This document shows, in pieces, positions 1 to 6,923 of a DNA stretch of 60,468 nt (position 1 is the stretch's first letter; each line of letters starts with the position of its first letter). Under the pieces are notes generated by a model. It was not told the DNA's origin. It was given only the letters and a program-made list of their open reading frames with translations, and ran no database searches. The DNA is from an uncultured bacterium (GTDB taxonomy: Bacteria > Bacillota > Clostridia > Lachnospirales > Lachnospiraceae). The position numbers and the translations under genes are program-made. The stretch spans positions 1 to 60,468 of the forward strand of contig CAMSTY010000014.1 of assembly GCA_947063875.1 (NCBI GenBank). The letters are read 5' to 3'.

Positions 1-44
1 ACACAATTCTGAAAAGGGAAATTACTAATGAATTATATGATGTT

Positions 45-109
45 GGGGTCAAAAGGTCTTTTGACCCCTCTGATACCGGATTGCTCCGCACTTTGTGCTC
101 CCGCAATCC
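45..109. repeat. Two adjacent hairpins at the left edge
   Basis: An 11-bp perfect stem (GGGGTCAAAAG at 45-55, CTTTTGACCCC at 58-68) with a 2-nt loop is followed by a nested hairpin: GGATTGC at 78-84 pairs with GCAATCC at 103-109, and GCAC at 88-91 pairs with GTGC at 95-98. Neither stem is followed by a clean T-run, so a terminator is less likely than a dispersed palindromic repeat. The gene upstream lies outside the window. Confidence 0.6.
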
Positions 110-130
110 TCATTATATAACTCTATATTA

Positions 131-262
131 GGGCAAGCCGTATCAAATATTACTGAGTATGAAATTAATGGTGAAATATATACTGTTCAAAAGATAAAAA
201 CAAGTGAACATTCATATACGAAAGGGGACCAATATCCCAGGAGTATGCGGTGGTTTCACTGA
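131..262 (+). pseudogene. Possible remnant of a small mobile-element protein
   Basis: An open frame reads to a TGA at 260-262 and includes EYEINGEIYTVQKIKTSEHS-like text, which resembles small transposon-associated proteins that carry a 'xxxYxVxxxFSE' pattern. No start codon or ribosome site is visible in this frame, and hairpins lie directly upstream. It may simply be non-coding. The rest of 1-336 contains only the hairpins and the promoter of the next gene. Confidence 0.2.
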
Positions 263-296
263 CTTTCCACTGCTGTTTTTGAGGGAAGAAAACAAC

Positions 297-325
297 TTGA
301 AAAAAGTAAATAAACCATATAAAAT
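297..325 (+). promoter_or_regulatory. Sigma-A-type promoter for the first lipoprotein
   Basis: TTGAAA at 297-302 and TAAAAT at 320-325 are separated by 17 nt. The predicted transcript would begin near 332, leaving a short leader that contains GGAG at 347-350 before the ATG at 358. Confidence 0.6.
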
Positions 326-357
326 TTAATACATACATGAGGAAAAGGAGAAAACCA

Positions 358-1926
358 ATGAAAAGAAAAACAGTGGCGCTTATGATGGCTCTGACACTTA
401 CGGTCAGTTTATCCGCTTGTGGAGATAAAACGCCTGTATCAACAGAACCAACAGACATAGAAAATGTTGAGGAAACAATAGAGGTAACAACAGAACAGGC
501 AGAGGAAGAAGAAACTATACCGGAGATTTCACCAGAAGAAAAAGTGCAATCTGCATTAGGTGAAATGCCATACTATGGCGATACCGCTAAATGTGCAATG
601 ACAGCGGAGCAGGCAACAGCATTTGCACAATTAATAGCGGATGGTTTGGCTGGGGATTTCGGTTTTCGGGGTGGATATGATGAAAGGTTTGATATAGTGT
701 CATGGAGGGAAGCATTTAAAATAATTTCTTCGGATGGAATTATGGAACAGATTGCAGAAACTGACAGGGTTTATGTGATGTTGGCAGATTTCGCAGATAA
801 TGGAAAACCTTATTTATATGTTTACAGTAGTTTAGCGGAGGGTTCTTTTGAAATTTATGGATGGGTAGAGGATAACGCAAAATTAGCATTTCATGCCGAG
901 AATGAAGATATGGGAAGTGGTTCGTATAATCTTTATGAAGACGACAGTGATGGAGAGCGTATTAAAATGCTGTATTCCTATATGGGCGGTATGGTGCATT
1001 ATTATAATGAGTATTCTTTTTCTGATGGAGTAATAGAGGAAAGTGCACAAATGGAAGCAATACATGATGTTGATGGGTGGCATATGTATGAGAAAGATAT
1101 AGAAATAGATGTTTATACGGAGGAGGAATATCAGGCATTATGGGAGAATAACCATAATCATACACTTTCTTATACCTGCTTCTACGATATGACCCCATGC
1201 ACCTTAGAGGAAATGGTCAATTATCTCAACGCCTATGCAACAGCCGTGAGCGACGGACAGTCTGTACCTGTAGAAATAAAGAAAGTGGATATTCTCAAGC
1301 ATGATGGGACAGGCATTACAACGAAAGGAGAAGTGGCACAGGAGAAAGTTAATAGCCTTGAAATATTAAGACAGTACATGAACGGAGAAAAAGAAACAGG
1401 GATTGATTATGATGTATATGCTTATGTAGGCGACCCCGGAAGTGTTACGGTTGATTCAGATGGTTTTTATTTTGGGGTAACAGATATAAATAATGACGGC
1501 AACCAAGAGTTTTTAGTATCTTATAAAAATGTTTATACAGATATATATTTACCGTCAGTATCGAAAGATGCGTTAATAGATTCTGTTATAGGGGTAAACT
1601 GGTCGGATGGGACATATATGACAGATAATGGCTCTGTAAGAATGCAAGTAAAGATATATAATTATAATGGAAGCGCTTTTTCTGTGATTCGTGAATTTTA
1701 TATAGATAATTTGTCAGGGGGATATTATGGCGGTACAATGACTGAAAATGGAGTAACACGAGAAATAGGTGAGGAGGAGTTTAACAGCATTAATAATGAC
1801 TGGAATAACACGTATACGGATTTCGGAGTAAGCACTCATTTGGATATTGAGAATATAGAAAATACATTCCAAGTGAAAATTGACGTACAAAGCTCTGGTG
1901 AGTGGTTTGTAACGAATGCTGAATAA
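358..1926 (+). CDS. Lipoprotein of unknown function with calcium-type DxNxDG motif
   Basis: The start at 358 is preferred over the in-frame ATG at 337 because GGAG (347-350) lies 7 nt upstream of it and it begins a proper lipoprotein signal peptide. The peptide has a KRK start, a hydrophobic core and lipobox LSAC, so the 522-residue protein should be lipid-anchored outside the membrane. An acidic Thr/Glu-rich linker follows the lipobox. Near residue 378 is a DINNDGNQEF segment, the DxNxDG loop found in many Clostridia extracellular proteins that contain 'DIDGDGxPEL' modules, which suggests calcium binding. I recognise no enzymatic domain. Codon usage is AT-rich compared with the genes after 4.7 kb, in keeping with an accessory region. 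Function unknown. Confidence 0.8.
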   Translation: MKRKTVALMMALTLTVSLSACGDKTPVSTEPTDIENVEETIEVTTEQAEEEETIPEISPEEKVQSALGEMPYYGDTAKCAMTAEQATAFAQLIADGLAGDFGFRGGYDERFDIVSWREAFKIISSDGIMEQIAETDRVYVMLADFADNGKPYLYVYSSLAEGSFEIYGWVEDNAKLAFHAENEDMGSGSYNLYEDDSDGERIKMLYSYMGGMVHYYNEYSFSDGVIEESAQMEAIHDVDGWHMYEKDIEIDVYTEEEYQALWENNHNHTLSYTCFYDMTPCTLEEMVNYLNAYATAVSDGQSVPVEIKKVDILKHDGTGITTKGEVAQEKVNSLEILRQYMNGEKETGIDYDVYAYVGDPGSVTVDSDGFYFGVTDINNDGNQEFLVSYKNVYTDIYLPSVSKDALIDSVIGVNWSDGTYMTDNGSVRMQVKIYNYNGSAFSVIREFYIDNLSGGYYGGTMTENGVTREIGEEEFNSINNDWNNTYTDFGVSTHLDIENIENTFQVKIDVQSSGEWFVTNAE

Positions 1927-2077
1927 GCAGACAAGAAATATGAAGTACGAGTAAATGCGGCAGGTACATGGAGGGAAAGGACCCGCACCTTAACTGGGGG
2001 CCTCACAGGCGGAATCAACAGCCGTAGCAGCAACGAACTGTGAGAAGTCAGCAGAAGCCATCATAGCGGCGAGTATC

Positions 2078-2257
2078 ATGGATAAAGACCAGATGCTTGT
2101 CTGTGAGGCAATGAAGAGAGGAGCTAATGATTTAGGAGTTTGCTATAAGAGGAAGGGGAGCAGCCAATATGACTTTTATATATCGCCTTTCAAGCTCTGG
2201 CAGCTGACCAGGTATGTGTGTCAGGGGGGCGAGATTGAGTTCCAGAAGATCCTATAG
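2078..2257 (+). CDS. Small hypothetical ORF, probably a fragment
   Basis: The 59-residue product begins [15 protein letters not shown] and is hydrophilic, with an aromatic centre ([13 protein letters not shown]). The frame is open for about 28 codons upstream of this ATG and there is no Shine-Dalgarno sequence, so the ATG may lie inside an older, longer gene. The following 47 codons (2257-2400, ending KIKKKVS) lie in another frame and may be the continuation after an indel or a separate small gene. I do not recognise the family. Confidence 0.3.
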   Translation: MDKDQMLVCEAMKRGANDLGVCYKRKGSSQYDFYISPFKLWQLTRYVCQGGEIEFQKIL

Positions 2258-2415
2258 AAATCCAATACAATACCTACTATGACCGTCAGCTTAATAACTG
2301 GCTGCATAAATATGCCTATAGGAGGAGATATAAAGATCAGGTTGGATATTGCTTGCGTCAGGCATATGAAAGTGGTAAGATAAAAAAGAAAGTGAGTTGA
2401 AGGAGATGCTGAGAA

Positions 2416-2650
2416 ATGTGTTATTTAGTAGCGAAGAAGTTCCATGATGTGGGTAGTTTGGCTTTGCAGACATCACATGGCCGGCATCTGGCAGATTTTA
2501 GAAGAAGCCGATATAACCGTGGGATATGACACGATTCGGTTGATAACCATCAGCCGTTCCTCTGCCTATGGGGAGTATGAGCCTGATATGCCGCATTTGT
2601 ATTGTTTAAAAAATTTTTTGCAGGTGGATTTTGCTGAGAACGCGAGGTAA
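2416..2650 (+). pseudogene. DUF6718-family small protein, frameshifted
   Basis: The frame starting at 2416 gives MCYLVAKKFHDVGSLALQTS followed by HGRHLADF and then stops at 2527-2529. A different forward frame, already open across that stop, continues with VGYDTIRLITISRSSAYGEY. Joined, the two halves match in order the N-terminal and C-terminal halves of DUF6718 proteins, short proteins frequently carried on Lachnospiraceae mobile elements. One indel near 2490-2525 would restore the gene. AAGGAGATG at 2399-2407 is a plausible ribosome site. The family name comes from memory of its characteristic start, not from a search. Confidence 0.65.
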
Positions 2651-2745
2651 TGGAAGCGGCTGCGTGACACCGTATATGACAGCCAAGGACAAGAAGCGCT
2701 GGTGAACCCGGGTGAGACAGGCACCAGTTTGATGAGGATGGCAAT

Positions 2746-2785
2746 GTGGAAATTGCTACACCAGAGTGGAAATTGCTACACCAGA
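2746..2785. repeat. Exact 20-bp tandem duplication
   Basis: GTGGAAATTGCTACACCAGA occurs twice without a gap, at 2746-2765 and 2766-2785. Twenty is not a multiple of three, so the duplication would shift a reading frame, and it probably marks the decay of a former coding sequence. Confidence 0.85.
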
Positions 2786-2904
2786 ATTGTAGAGGAGTAT
2801 CGTCCGGGTCCTGGTGGTAATACTAAATCCTCAGCCTTGGCAGCGAGTAGTTTTGGTGATATGAATTATAAAAAGTTACTTGAACAGAAAGGAACATAAA
2901 CCAT

Positions 2905-3720
2905 ATGAAAAAGATTATGCTGGCTGTCTGGGGCATAGCGATAGCGGCAGCCATTACTGCCTGTGGAAACAGTGCCGGGGAACCGGCGAAGTCTTCTGTA
3001 ACCCAGGCGGAACGGGAAGAAATTGTAGCGGTCTGGAAAGCAGCCAATGAAAAGACAGCGGCTCTTACCTCTGTGGCCCTGTCTACTTCCATGGACAGTT
3101 CTGTGCGGTCTGGGGAGGAGAGCATCCAGGCCAGCATGTATACAGAGATCTTCCTGAATGAAGCGGGCCAGGAGGATATGACATGCCTCTGGAATACGGA
3201 CGCCAGTCTGGATAAGGGATCGCCCATAGAGACGACTACCTTCTATGCTGACGGTTATTATTATATGGATCTTCCAGAACAGAAGATAAAATGCACCCTG
3301 TCACCGGAACAGATGGAAGAGCAGTTTGAAAAAATGATTTCGGTCTGGAAACTGGACCCGGACGGGACTGAGAAAATTTCCATAGAGGAGGAGGCCGACA
3401 GCCAGATCATCACCTTTGAGGGAGAAGCGGGAAAAATAGAGGAATACCTGAAACGGTCCATGGAATACAGCAAAAGCCCCATGGCAGATATGAAAATGAA
3501 AGTAAAAAAGAGCGAGGGAGAAGTAATGGTGGATTCCCAGGGTTACATGAAGAGCCAGATCCTGAAAGTGGAACTGACTCTTGAGATGGATGGTTTCCCG
3601 ATGGATATGTCCATGAATATGAAACTGGTTTACCATTGGCCAGGCGAGTCTGTGGCGGTCGAGCTTCCGCCCACGGACGGTTATATTGAGGTAGATACAG
3701 AAAGCCTTTTCAATACCTAA
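2905..3720 (+). CDS. Lipoprotein, DUF6612/LolA-like fold candidate
   Basis: The 271-residue protein starts with a lipoprotein signal (MKKIMLAVWGIAIAAAITAC, cysteine 20) and should be anchored on the outer face of the membrane. AAAGGA at 2888-2893 is 11 nt before the ATG. The mature part carries Thr/Ser-rich alternating strands, MDMSMNMKLVYH near residues 232-243 and repeated acidic Met-rich segments. This pattern is seen in DUF6612-type lipoproteins of Firmicutes, which resemble LolA/LppX beta-sheet carriers. That assignment rests on pattern only. The gene ends in its own terminator, so it is transcribed alone or from decayed DNA upstream. Substrate or partner unknown. Confidence 0.7.
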   Translation: MKKIMLAVWGIAIAAAITACGNSAGEPAKSSVTQAEREEIVAVWKAANEKTAALTSVALSTSMDSSVRSGEESIQASMYTEIFLNEAGQEDMTCLWNTDASLDKGSPIETTTFYADGYYYMDLPEQKIKCTLSPEQMEEQFEKMISVWKLDPDGTEKISIEEEADSQIITFEGEAGKIEEYLKRSMEYSKSPMADMKMKVKKSEGEVMVDSQGYMKSQILKVELTLEMDGFPMDMSMNMKLVYHWPGESVAVELPPTDGYIEVDTESLFNT

Positions 3721-3731
3721 GATGATCTTAT

Positions 3732-3776
3732 CGAGGTGTAAGTGTGGGACGCCATGCTTGCGCCTCGTTCTTTTTT
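3732..3776 (+). terminator. Intrinsic terminator after the second lipoprotein
   Basis: CGAGGTGTAAG at 3732-3742 pairs with CTTGCGCCTCG at 3757-3767, 11 bp with two G-U pairs. The T-rich tail TTCTTTTTT follows at 3768-3776. The left arm overlaps the GTG at 3742 that would otherwise be taken as the start of the next gene. Confidence 0.8.
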
Positions 3777-3780
3777 CACC

Positions 3781-4341
3781 ATGTTATATGGTACAGACAA
3801 GCTTTGTATTACAATGGCATTTTGTGGTGCGCCGGGTGCAGCTGTAGTGATTGAAGAACTTCATGCTATGGGATGTGAGAAATTTATAATCTGCGGGGGC
3901 GCAGGGGCATTGACAAAGGACAGCAAAGTGGGAGAAATCATTGTCCCCGTTTCTGCGGTTAGAGATGAGGGGACATCCTATCATTATTTGGAGCCGTCCT
4001 GTGAAGTGGAATGCCATAAAGAAACGGTTAAGACTGTTGTTTCGTGTTTGGAACAAATGGGGATTCCATTTGCAACCGGGAAAACATGGACAAGCGACGC
4101 TATATACAGAGAAACTCCTGATATGGTTGAATTAAGGCGAAACGAGGGATGTATAACTGTGGAAATGGAAGCGGCAGCCTTTTTTGCGGTGTCCCAGTAT
4201 TACAATATTCCGCTTGCTCAGTTATTATATGCCGGTGATGATGTAAGCGGTGAGGAGTGGGATTCCCGAAATTGGAATACGCAAAAGAATATCCGATATG
4301 ATTTAATTATCTCTGCAATCGAAATTGTAAAGAAATTGTAA
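3781..4341 (+). pseudogene. 5'-truncated nucleoside (uridine) phosphorylase
   Basis: The 186 residues from the ATG at 3781 match the middle and C-terminal part of the PNP_UDP_1 nucleoside phosphorylase family: FCGAPGAA phosphate-loop region, CGGAGAL, EVECHKE, the nucleoside-binding VEMEAAAFFAV and DDVSGEEWDSRNW. Full-length relatives have roughly 60 more N-terminal residues, including the first phosphate-binding segment, which is absent here. The frame upstream to 3742 runs through the terminator of the preceding gene and cannot be native. No promoter or ribosome site precedes 3781. I therefore call it a deletion remnant, although the remaining frame is undamaged and the loss may be recent. 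Confidence 0.75.
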
Positions 4342-4672
4342 TGGGTTATGTGGTTATAAGTTCAATCGGGATTTGCGAGAGCCGGTATAACAGATTCAGC
4401 ATTAAGCTTTATCGCTTTTGCATTGGGATCTGTTGTGGAATTGGCGTTGCTGATTTATGCTGGTTGAAGATGGGATGAGCCAAAAAGAACGCTTAATAAA
4501 GCTCAATAAAATTACCATAGGATAGTGTAAAAAAGAATTTCTCTATCCAAATGATATTCTTTGTAGAATTGAATCATTTGGATAGAGGAAACCATAGACA
4601 GCGACAAAACAAGACGCATTTCTATCGAAGTCCATTATAAGATAATGAAAAAATCCTTATATCAAATACTAT
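4342..4672. other. Intergenic remnant region
   Basis: A 35-codon open piece at 4360-4467 encodes a hydrophobic segment (ALSFIAFALGSVVELALLIY) that resembles the tail of a small membrane protein but has no start. It is followed by an AT-rich stretch with a long inverted repeat. No intact gene is present. Confidence 0.5.
4541..4587. repeat. 15-bp perfect inverted repeat
   Basis: CTCTATCCAAATGAT at 4541-4555 is matched by ATCATTTGGATAGAG at 4573-4587 with a 17-nt spacer. No T-run follows on the plus strand; on the minus strand the tail is AAATTC. It could terminate the minus-strand pncB transcript weakly, or be the end of a lost element. Confidence 0.7.
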
Positions 4673-6133
4673 CTAATCATTATAATGATAACTATCCAGC
4701 AGCTGATTTTTAATATGCCAGAGTTCGTTGGATAAGTCCACATGAACGCGATGCGGATACTCCAGACGCAGGGATTCTTCCCAGAGGGTAGCCAGCTCCT
4801 GGCGGCAGTACTCACGGATATCCATGACTTTTGGAGATTTGTAGACGCATTCGCCGTTTTTAAATACCGGGACCAGCAGTTCACGCAGGGTATAGCTGCC
4901 AGGGGCAAGGTGAGTTTTTTTCCAGGTCTCGATAGGGTCAAACAGCAGCAGGGAGTTGGAGGGATCGTAGCTTTCTCCGACCAGGCAGATCAGGTCGGCG
5001 ATGATTTTGCCAGTACTCTTATTATAAATACGCCGGATGGTTTTATTGCCTGGATTTGTGATCTTTTCGGCATTTTCCGATAATTTGATCTTAGGAATGA
5101 AATTTCCGGTCTTTTTATCCTGGATGGCAGCCAGCTTGTAAACGCCGCCAAAAGAGGGGCAGTCCTTGGAAGTGATCAGATTGGTGCCTACGCCCCAGGA
5201 ATTGATGGTGGCGCCCTGAAGTTTTAAAGAGGTAATCAGGGTTTCATCCAGATCGTTGGAGGCAGAAATGACCGCATCCGAAAAACCTGCCTCATCCAGC
5301 AACTTTTTGGCTTCTTTGGAGAGGTAGGCAAGGTCGCCGCTGTCCAGGCGAATCCCATAGAAGGTCAGGGGGATGCCGGCTTCACGCATTTCCTTAAAAA
5401 CTTTGATGGCATTGGGAACGCCGGACCCTAAGGTATCGTAGGTATCGACCAGCAGGATGCAGGCTGTGGGATAAAGACGTGCATAGGTACGAAAGGCCGT
5501 CAGTTCATCCGGGAAACTCATAATCCAGCTGTGGGCATGAGTGCCTTTGACCGGGACATCAAACATCTTTCCGCAAAGCACATTGGAGGTGCCGATACAG
5601 CCGGCAATCATCGCAGCACGGGCGCCGTAGATGCCGGCATCCGGACCTTGGGCGCGGCGCAGGCCAAATTCCATAACGCCGTCTCCCTTGGCAGCATATA
5701 CGACTCTGGCTGCTTTTGTGGCGATCAATGACTGGTGATTGATGATATTTAACAATGCCGTTTCAATAAGCTGCGCTTCCATGATGGGGGCGATTACCTT
5801 GACCAGAGGTTCCCGCGGGAAGACAACTGTTCCTTCCGGGATCGCATAGATGTCGCCGGAAAATCGGAAATCTTTGAGATAGGCAAGGAAATCTTCTGCG
5901 AACAGTCCGGTAGAACGAAGATAGCTGATGTCCTCTTCATCAAAATGCAGGTCATTGATATACTCGATGACCTGATCAAGGCCAGCGCATATGGAATAGC
6001 CGGCATTGCTGGGATTTGCACGGAAAAAGGCATCAAAAATAACGGTTTCGTTGGCGTCTTTTTCTTTAAAATATCCCTGCATCATGGTTAGTTCGTATAG
6101 GTCTGTCAGTAAAGTGAGATTTCTTTTGCTCAT
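4673..6133 (-). CDS. pncB: Nicotinate phosphoribosyltransferase
   Basis: This 486-residue enzyme joins nicotinate to PRPP, with ATP hydrolysis, to give nicotinate mononucleotide in NAD salvage in the cytoplasm. The opening MSKRNLTLLTDLYELTMMQG is the family hallmark, FGLRRAQGPDAG at about 156-167 is the conserved PRPP/nicotinate region, and GTHAHSW at 197-203 contains the conserved histidine region linked to enzyme phosphorylation. The start at 6133 is chosen because GGGAGGAG lies just upstream; the longer open frame to 6331 begins in hydrophobic non-homologous text. Length fits the family's single-domain bacterial form. The gene stands alone and is convergent to the decayed region on its left. 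Confidence 0.95.
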   Translation of the reverse strand: MSKRNLTLLTDLYELTMMQGYFKEKDANETVIFDAFFRANPSNAGYSICAGLDQVIEYINDLHFDEEDISYLRSTGLFAEDFLAYLKDFRFSGDIYAIPEGTVVFPREPLVKVIAPIMEAQLIETALLNIINHQSLIATKAARVVYAAKGDGVMEFGLRRAQGPDAGIYGARAAMIAGCIGTSNVLCGKMFDVPVKGTHAHSWIMSFPDELTAFRTYARLYPTACILLVDTYDTLGSGVPNAIKVFKEMREAGIPLTFYGIRLDSGDLAYLSKEAKKLLDEAGFSDAVISASNDLDETLITSLKLQGATINSWGVGTNLITSKDCPSFGGVYKLAAIQDKKTGNFIPKIKLSENAEKITNPGNKTIRRIYNKSTGKIIADLICLVGESYDPSNSLLLFDPIETWKKTHLAPGSYTLRELLVPVFKNGECVYKSPKVMDIREYCRQELATLWEESLRLEYPHRVHVDLSNELWHIKNQLLDSYHYND

Positions 6134-6165
6134 AATTGGCTCCTCCCTAATTAAAGTTATTGTGT

Positions 6166-6194
6166 AGTATAGCATTAAAAAAAAGAAAAGGCAA
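6166..6194 (-). promoter_or_regulatory. Promoter of pncB
   Basis: On the minus strand TTGCCT (6194-6189) and TATACT (6171-6166) are separated by 17 nt. The transcript would start near 6158 with a leader of about 25 nt. Confidence 0.55.
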
Positions 6195-6368
6195 ATAGAT
6201 TGATAAAAAAATAACGATAGTAGTTTCCGTATCTGAAGGAGGACGGTGAATATGTGCACATTCGCACAATTATTACAGGTTAAAGAGATCAAAATAGAAA
6301 AAACACCTCCTCTTTTCGTCACAAATCCCAAAAAAATATAATATATAATAGTATTTTTGAAAAAACAT

Positions 6369-6397
6369 TGAAATTTATGGAAAAATATACTATATTA
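6369..6397 (+). promoter_or_regulatory. Candidate promoter upstream of the surface locus
   Basis: TTGAAA at 6369-6374 and TATATT at 6392-6397 have a 17-nt spacer within very AT-rich DNA. Transcription from here would run through a gene remnant and a hairpin before reaching the surface-protein gene at 6924. Confidence 0.4.
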
Positions 6398-6407
6398 GAA
6401 GTGTAAA

Positions 6408-6590
6408 AATATATTGGGGAATCCAAAGCTTTTGGGGTTTTTCTGTAATAGGGTGGTTTGCTTTACTGAATTGTGAACCGGAGGGAAGAGCGGATTTTCA
6501 GGTCTTTGCTTTCGGAGCACGGGAGCCGTTATTGGCTGCATCGGCCTTGCAATTTTTGCATCCATAGCGATAAGTATTCCGGATTTTTAT
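6408..6590 (+). pseudogene. Decayed fragment of O-antigen-ligase-like gene
   Basis: The stretch is similar to the intact ligase-like gene at 9711. Over 29 nt (6445-6473 versus 10164-10192) 26 bases are identical and both read VIGWFALLN. On either side the similarity continues in other frames: ILG-x-x-x-AFG before it, and ERADFQ...EPLLAASAL then FASIAI after it, against ILGGANAFG, ERDFQ...EPLILAALAL and FVSMAI in the intact protein. At least two frameshifts separate the pieces. Between here and 6923 I see only a terminator-like hairpin and no further gene. Confidence 0.7.
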
Positions 6591-6607
6591 GATTTGGGTA
6601 TTAAGAG

Positions 6608-6637
6608 AGCAGGCCTCTGGATGGATGCCTGCTTTTT
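6608..6637 (+). terminator. Terminator-like hairpin
   Basis: AGCAGGC at 6608-6614 pairs with GCCTGCT at 6627-6633, followed by TTTTT (6633-6637). It would stop transcripts from the 6369 promoter before the surface-protein gene, so either it is leaky, it is an attenuator, or the surface gene has a nearer promoter that I could not identify. Confidence 0.55.
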
Positions 6638-6923
6638 GTTATGGGAAATCCGGAAGGCACGTCAATGCTGCGTTTTGCCGGCTTTGCCATGGGTATCAAA
6701 GGAATACCGGCGGATCTTCAGGCTTCGTGTGGAATCCAAGGAAAGGAGAGCCTTACGAGGAGGAGCAACCGATGTGATGGATAAGAAGGGAGGGATTGCA
6801 TTCTGCAAAAGAAAGCGGCAAGACCCAGATCTCCTGGACACATAAGCAAGTCGACAGGGAGGGAGAATCAACGGTCGTGTGCACCTGATCAAACAGGGGG
6901 CAGTCATGAAAGGGGAGTGGAAA

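Larger units (their letters stand above)
1927..2904. other. Decayed accessory stretch with gene fragments
   Basis: This interval has no intact gene with a good ribosome site but shows several short open pieces. In frame with the preceding gene's stop, a further 38 codons run open to 2041-2043. A 59-codon open frame lies at 2078-2257, a 47-codon piece at 2257-2400, a frameshifted DUF6718 gene at 2416-2650, and an exact 20-bp tandem duplication at 2746-2785. The pattern is what one expects from the cargo of a degraded integrative element. Confidence 0.6.

Noticed and set aside
3742..3780. GTG start for the nucleoside phosphorylase
   Set aside because: It lies inside the left arm of the preceding gene's terminator, and the residues encoded do not match the family.
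6589..6845. Two overlapping plus-strand open frames upstream of the surface protein
   Set aside because: They lack ribosome sites; part overlaps the decayed ligase fragment and a terminator-like hairpin. They are not considered genes.
6640..6920. Cyclic-di-GMP riboswitch before the surface protein
   Set aside because: The expected conserved GEMM elements were not found on reading the leader.
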